This document shows, in pieces, positions 61,727 through 64,000 of a stretch of DNA of 64,000 bases. The stretch covers positions 731,686 through 795,685 of the forward strand of contig NW_020944351.1 of the NCBI RefSeq assembly GCF_900497805.2, read 5' to 3'. The position numbers were made by a program, and so were the translations under genes. Each line of letters starts with the position of its first letter. The stretch's first letter is position 1. Under the pieces are notes generated by a model that saw only the letters and a program-made list of their open reading frames with translations, searched no databases and had not been told where the DNA came from. The DNA comes from Vombatus ursinus. Lineage: Eukaryota > Chordata > Mammalia > Diprotodontia > Vombatidae.

Positions 61727-62235
61727 TCCTGGCTCAGACACTTACTAGCTATGTGAGTGACCCTGGGCCAATCAGTTAACTTGCCTCAGTTTCCTCAGTA
61801 AAATGAGAATAAAAGGCAGCTGGGTAGTACAGTAGATAGAGCATCAGGCCTGAAGATAGAAAGATCCGAGTAAATCTGACTTCAGATACTTACTAGCTGT
61901 GTGACCTTGGTTAAGTCCCTTTAAGGGGCAGAGGCCTGCCTCAGTTTCCTCATCTGCAAAGTGAGGATCATGATAGCATTTACCTCCCAGGGTGGTTGTG
62001 ATGATCAAATGAGATAATATTTGTAAAGTGTTTAGCACAGTGCCTGGCACATAGTAGGCATTTAATAAATTTTTCTTCTTTATTTTGCTATGTGTCACTG
62101 GAGAAGTCACTTAACCTCTCTGAACCTCAGCTTCATTTGGAAGATGGGCATAATGATAATACCTCACAGAGTTGTGAGGACCAAATAAGATAATAAATGT
62201 ATAGCACTTTGTAGACCTTAAAGCCCCAGTTACTT
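61700..62235 (+). mobile_element. three SINEs in a row
   Basis: Copy 1: CAAATCCTGGCTCAGACACT; copy 2 from 61813: AAGGCAGCTGGGTAGTACAG, GTGTGACCTTGGTTAAGTCC, GTGCCTGGCACATAGTAGGC; copy 3 from about 62085: TATGTGTCACTGGAGAAGTC, CTCTGAACCTCAGCTTCATT. Confidence 0.8.
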
Positions 62236-62385
62236 TTAATATCATTTGTATTTCCTTGTCTGTATACATCTTGTTTCTACTAAATAGAATGTAAGCTCCT
62301 TGAAAGCAGGAACTGTTTGATTTTTGTATGTATCCTCAATGCCTAGCACATAGTCAATGCTTAATAAATACTTGGTGAATTGAAG
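62236..62385 (+). mobile_element. L2 3' end fragment
   Basis: GTAAGCTCCTTGAAAGCAGG, CCTAGCACATAGTCAATGCT, TTAATAAATACTTGGTGAAT. Confidence 0.8.
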
Positions 62386-62454
62386 CCTCCCATTCAAGAT
62401 GAATAAAATGATTATGATTCAGTTTGAGTGGGGGAGTGAGGGGCTTTTTCTTTC

Positions 62455-62605
62455 TTTCTTTTTTTTTTTGGAGGCAGTCAGGGGTTAAGTGACTCACCCA
62501 GGGTCACACAGCTAGTAAGTGTGTCTGAGGCCAGATTTGAACTCAGGTCCTCCTGACTCCAGGGCAGGTGCTCTATCCATTGAAGTGCCACCTAGCTGCC
62601 TTCTG
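62455..62605 (-). mobile_element. marsupial tRNA-derived SINE
   Basis: Inverse consensus: GGGGTTAAGTGACTCACCCA, TTTGAACTCAGGTCCTCCTG, CATTGAAGTGCCACCTAGCT, with poly(T) at the left. Confidence 0.88.
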
Positions 62606-63258
62606 GGCCTTATCTTTTGTAGTGACAGGACGCAGGATTTTTTTTTGTAATCATTTCCTTGAAGGAACACAAGAATTAAAGAGGCTTTGTGCACACTAGC
62701 TTGGGAACCTGGCCATCATTTATAACATAGTCTCTGGGGAAAATCTATATTAGGAATTTCAAACAAGCCAATGTTTGGAATGTCTTTTTCATTTACGTTG
62801 AGGACTGCAGATATCTTTTCCCTTTCCTGTATATTTCCCTGAGGTGTTGTTCAATCACACCTATTTTTTTTTTCAGCATTTTACACCCAAATGTATTTTT
62901 TTATCTCAGAATTTGAACATGTTACTTAATTTTTATGCAGAAAACCACAATCTCCCAGGTGGTCACTTAATAGGCTATTGGTAGCATATTATCCTATTTC
63001 CCCTATGCAATGAGATCTTATAGATTAGCCTAGAAAACACTTTGAAATTTCACTCATTTGAAAGATACTGTATTTTCAAAAATCAAGCATGGGATCTGTG
63101 CCGAGTTTGATTCTGCTGTTGCTATATTCTTTTGCCTTTTGTCCAGACTTGTGATTTCTTTATATAGATGCTCCCTCCACCAATGCTGACCAGAAACTCC
63201 TCTGTAACTCCAAGGCTGGCCCTCTACCTAGCATACCTTACTCCCTTTAAAGAGCTGA
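62606..63258. other. unannotated right flank
   Basis: AT-rich single-copy sequence. No gene, exon or repeat recognised. Confidence 0.5.
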
Positions 63259-63354
63259 AATGACCAGTTTTTAATTTTGTGTTTCTGCATGTGTATGTAC
63301 ATAACACATACACACATATGATCCCTTTAAACATAAAATTAAAAACTAGTCATT
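63259..63354. repeat. long hairpin (MITE-like or miRNA-precursor-like)
   Basis: Arms AATGACCAGTTTTTAATTTT and the inverse of AAAATTAAAAACTAGTCATT pair over about 26 bases with one mismatch and one G-U. A second inner stem (GTGTATGT with ACATACAC) closes part of the loop. The whole folds as a stem-loop of 96 bases. Confidence 0.6.
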
Positions 63355-63394
63355 GGAAACCCTGGAAATGGTAGAAATAGCAATAGAGTTGGAA

Positions 63395-63640
63395 ACAGGA
63401 CAGACCAGGGATCAAGTGTTACCTCTGATAATAGTTAAAGCTGCACTAAGATTTGGGGGATACCCTGTGTGTTAACCCCTTTCAGTGTCATCTGTAAAAT
63501 GGGCACCAAAATACCTGTAGCCCTTAATCAATCACAAGGTTGTTGTATCATATGAAATAATGTATGTAATGTCCCTTTGCAAACCTTGAAACACTATAGA
63601 AATGGCCATTGTTATGATAATGATTAGTAGGTGGTGATAG
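63395..63640 (+). mobile_element. MIR-like SINE, degraded
   Basis: CAGTGTCATCTGTAAAATGG, CAAGGTTGTTGTATCATATG, CAAACCTTGAAACACTATAG. Confidence 0.6.
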
Positions 63641-64000
63641 ACCTTGAAAGGCCTTATTGGTCATATTGAACATAACTTGAACACAGATGGCCCCTTCTCA
63701 GTTGCAGCTCATTTCAGAGAGCTGATTACAAATCAGAGTATATTTGTCCATTTCAAATTTGTCCATTCAAATCATTTGAATTAGTAAATTAAACTATGTA
63801 CTGTATCGCTGGGGAGGCTTCAGACACTTAATACCTGAAGGAACATCGGCCTTGGAAAACAAAAACACCTCCACTTACTGTCTGTATAACCCGAGGTGAG
63901 TCCTTTCCCCTCTCAGGGTCTCATCTGTAAAACAGAACTGATACTTTTGAAGCTGTAGAACATTAGGCTACCAATATTAACTGCAAATTAGTGGAAGAAA

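Noticed and set aside
57705-64000. A downstream neighbour gene such as PLAC1
   Set aside because: No frame here resembles it; the recognisable content is L2, L3, SINE and hAT copies.

Overview
The window is nuclear DNA from a mammal, almost certainly a marsupial. It has large introns, CpG islands and GT-AG splice junctions. It is dense in L2, L3/CR1-like and L1 LINEs, in hAT and mariner miniature elements, and in tRNA-derived SINEs whose head (GGGGCAGCTAGGTGG) and Ser/Arg-like A and B boxes match the abundant marsupial family. No prokaryotic or organellar feature is present. The species cannot be read from the sequence. The gene pair sits on Xq26.3 in human, so an X-linked segment is likely.

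Two paralogous genes of the PABIR (FAM122) family lie head to head. On the minus strand, coding exons 1-3 of PABIR3 (FAM122C) run from 8581 down to 1455, and the gene continues off the left edge. On the plus strand, PABIR2 (FAM122B) is complete: ten coding exons from ATG 12714 to TGA 55122 give a 283-residue protein, followed by a long 3' UTR with a canonical AATAAA at 57699. Each gene starts in its own CpG island (about 8200-9180 and 11870-12990). Exons 2 and 3 have identical lengths in both genes (79 and 57 bp), and part of the 5' UTR is still alignable, so the pair arose by inverted duplication. PABIR proteins inhibit PP2A-B55 phosphatase. Both copies keep the RSNSAP 14-3-3-type site and the basic segment before the B55/PP2A-binding helices.

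PABIR2 intron 2 (24.7 kb) is a repeat stack: an L3/CR1-like LINE (minus), two long L2 copies (plus) pierced by SINEs and L1 pieces with readable target-site duplications, hAT copies inside SINEs, a near full-length 7SL (SRP) RNA pseudogene, and four diverged direct copies of a unit of about 1 kb. The small introns 3-6 hold almost nothing. Intron 9 (11.1 kb) and the flank after 57.7 kb hold more SINE, L2 and L3 copies.

The most unexpected item is an 84-codon open frame on the minus strand inside PABIR2 intron 8 (43413-43664). It has protein-like composition and ends at a strong GTAAGT donor. It matches nothing I recognise and could be an antisense exon or an exon relic.
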